From assembly GCF_000600295.1 (NCBI RefSeq), contig NZ_JEMG01000001.1, positions 1,305,031 through 1,369,030 on the forward strand: DNA of 64,000 bases. The letters are read 5' to 3'. Below, piece after piece: positions 63,981-64,000 of this stretch. Below the pieces are notes generated by a model. It was not told the DNA's origin. It searched no databases and worked only from the letters and a program-made list of their open reading frames with translations. Source of the DNA: Hylemonella gracilis str. Niagara R. GTDB taxonomy: Bacteria > Pseudomonadota > Gammaproteobacteria > Burkholderiales > Burkholderiaceae_C. How positions within the stretch are numbered: position 1 is the first letter of the stretch; the number at the start of each line of letters is the position of its first letter. A program made the translations under genes and the position numbers.

Positions 63981-64000
63981 GCTTTGGTACCTACAGCCGG

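Larger units (their letters stand above)
63815..64000 (+). repeat. direct repeat and inverted T-arm copy after tRNA-Leu
   Basis: The 56 bases 63815-63870 (tRNA CCA end, terminator, and GGTACCTACAGCCGG) recur identically at 63945-64000, period 130, running off the window end. Between them, 63867-63892 is an inverted copy (25 of 26 bases) of the tRNA variable/T-arm 63782-63807, and 63925-63949 is a decayed direct T-arm plus CCA (GGTTCGATTCCGGGTT...CACCA). No functional second tRNA folds: the second T stem pairs in only three of five positions. Confidence 0.85.

Overview
The window looks like chromosomal DNA of a high-G+C betaproteobacterium, most likely a Comamonadaceae member of the Burkholderiales. 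The basis is gene content and order (plsY / HD-like / yajQ / murB; rpmB-rpmG; trxB / ftsK / lolA; valS-galU), protein sequence character and G+C-rich codon use. I ran no database search, so the placement is inference. No phage, CRISPR array, rRNA or intact insertion sequence is visible. There are 59 supported protein genes and one intact tRNA.

Layout. 1-9 kb holds housekeeping and metabolic genes: alpha/beta hydrolase, aldo/keto reductase, YbaK deacylase, coniferyl aldehyde dehydrogenase, YitT-like protein, PlsY, a degenerate HD-GYP-like protein, YajQ and MurB. 9-10.7 kb is a two-gene unit (a DUF2325 coiled-coil protein and a small unknown protein) behind a perfect 19-bp Fur-type palindrome. 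10.7-13.6 kb carries rpmG, rpmB, trxB and a Crp/Fnr-like regulator; 13.6-19.2 kb carries ftsK, lolA, terC and argH. 19.2-28.2 kb is mixed: bacteriohemerythrin, an orphan lipoprotein, a VOC protein, an L-lactate dehydrogenase-type flavoenzyme, dinB, a PAS chemoreceptor, acyl-CoA-binding protein, a GST, and two divergent DJ-1/PfpI-type genes.

28.4-48.5 kb is a sugar-oxidation locus of about 20 kb. Thirteen minus-strand genes run from a 2-oxoglutarate-semialdehyde dehydrogenase through two complete sugar ABC transporters (YtfQ/YtfR/YtfT/YjfF and ChvE/GguA/GguB types) to an arabonate dehydratase, a 2-keto-3-deoxyarabonate dehydratase and dgoK-dgoA-dgoD. Beside them lie a GbpR-like LysR regulator, a sugar 1-dehydrogenase, an SMP-30 lactonase and galM. 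Together they encode, on paper, both the non-phosphorylating L-arabinose route to 2-oxoglutarate and the De Ley-Doudoroff D-galactose route to pyruvate plus glyceraldehyde-3-phosphate, sharing the first two oxidation steps.

48.6-54.7 kb has a small HTH regulator, queF, yaaA and a tightly overlapping four-gene operon (GT2 glycosyltransferase, YdjC/NaxD-type deacetylase, DUF6056-like GT-C-type membrane protein, GtrA). It resembles aminosugar lipid A modification loci. 54.8-63.7 kb holds a SulP transporter, valS, galU, tusA, a FapA-family protein and cysM; the window ends with tRNA-Leu(CAA) and a tRNA-derived repeat.

Non-coding highlights are two intergenic sites, each with two tandem large palindromes that share a core in opposite orientation (2764-3293 and 11410-11648); a dispersed structured repeat in two copies with partly compensatory changes (32297-32393, 45455-45549); a TATCAAT-type motif in both divergent promoters of the sugar locus; and the tRNA-derived inverted/direct repeat at the right edge.
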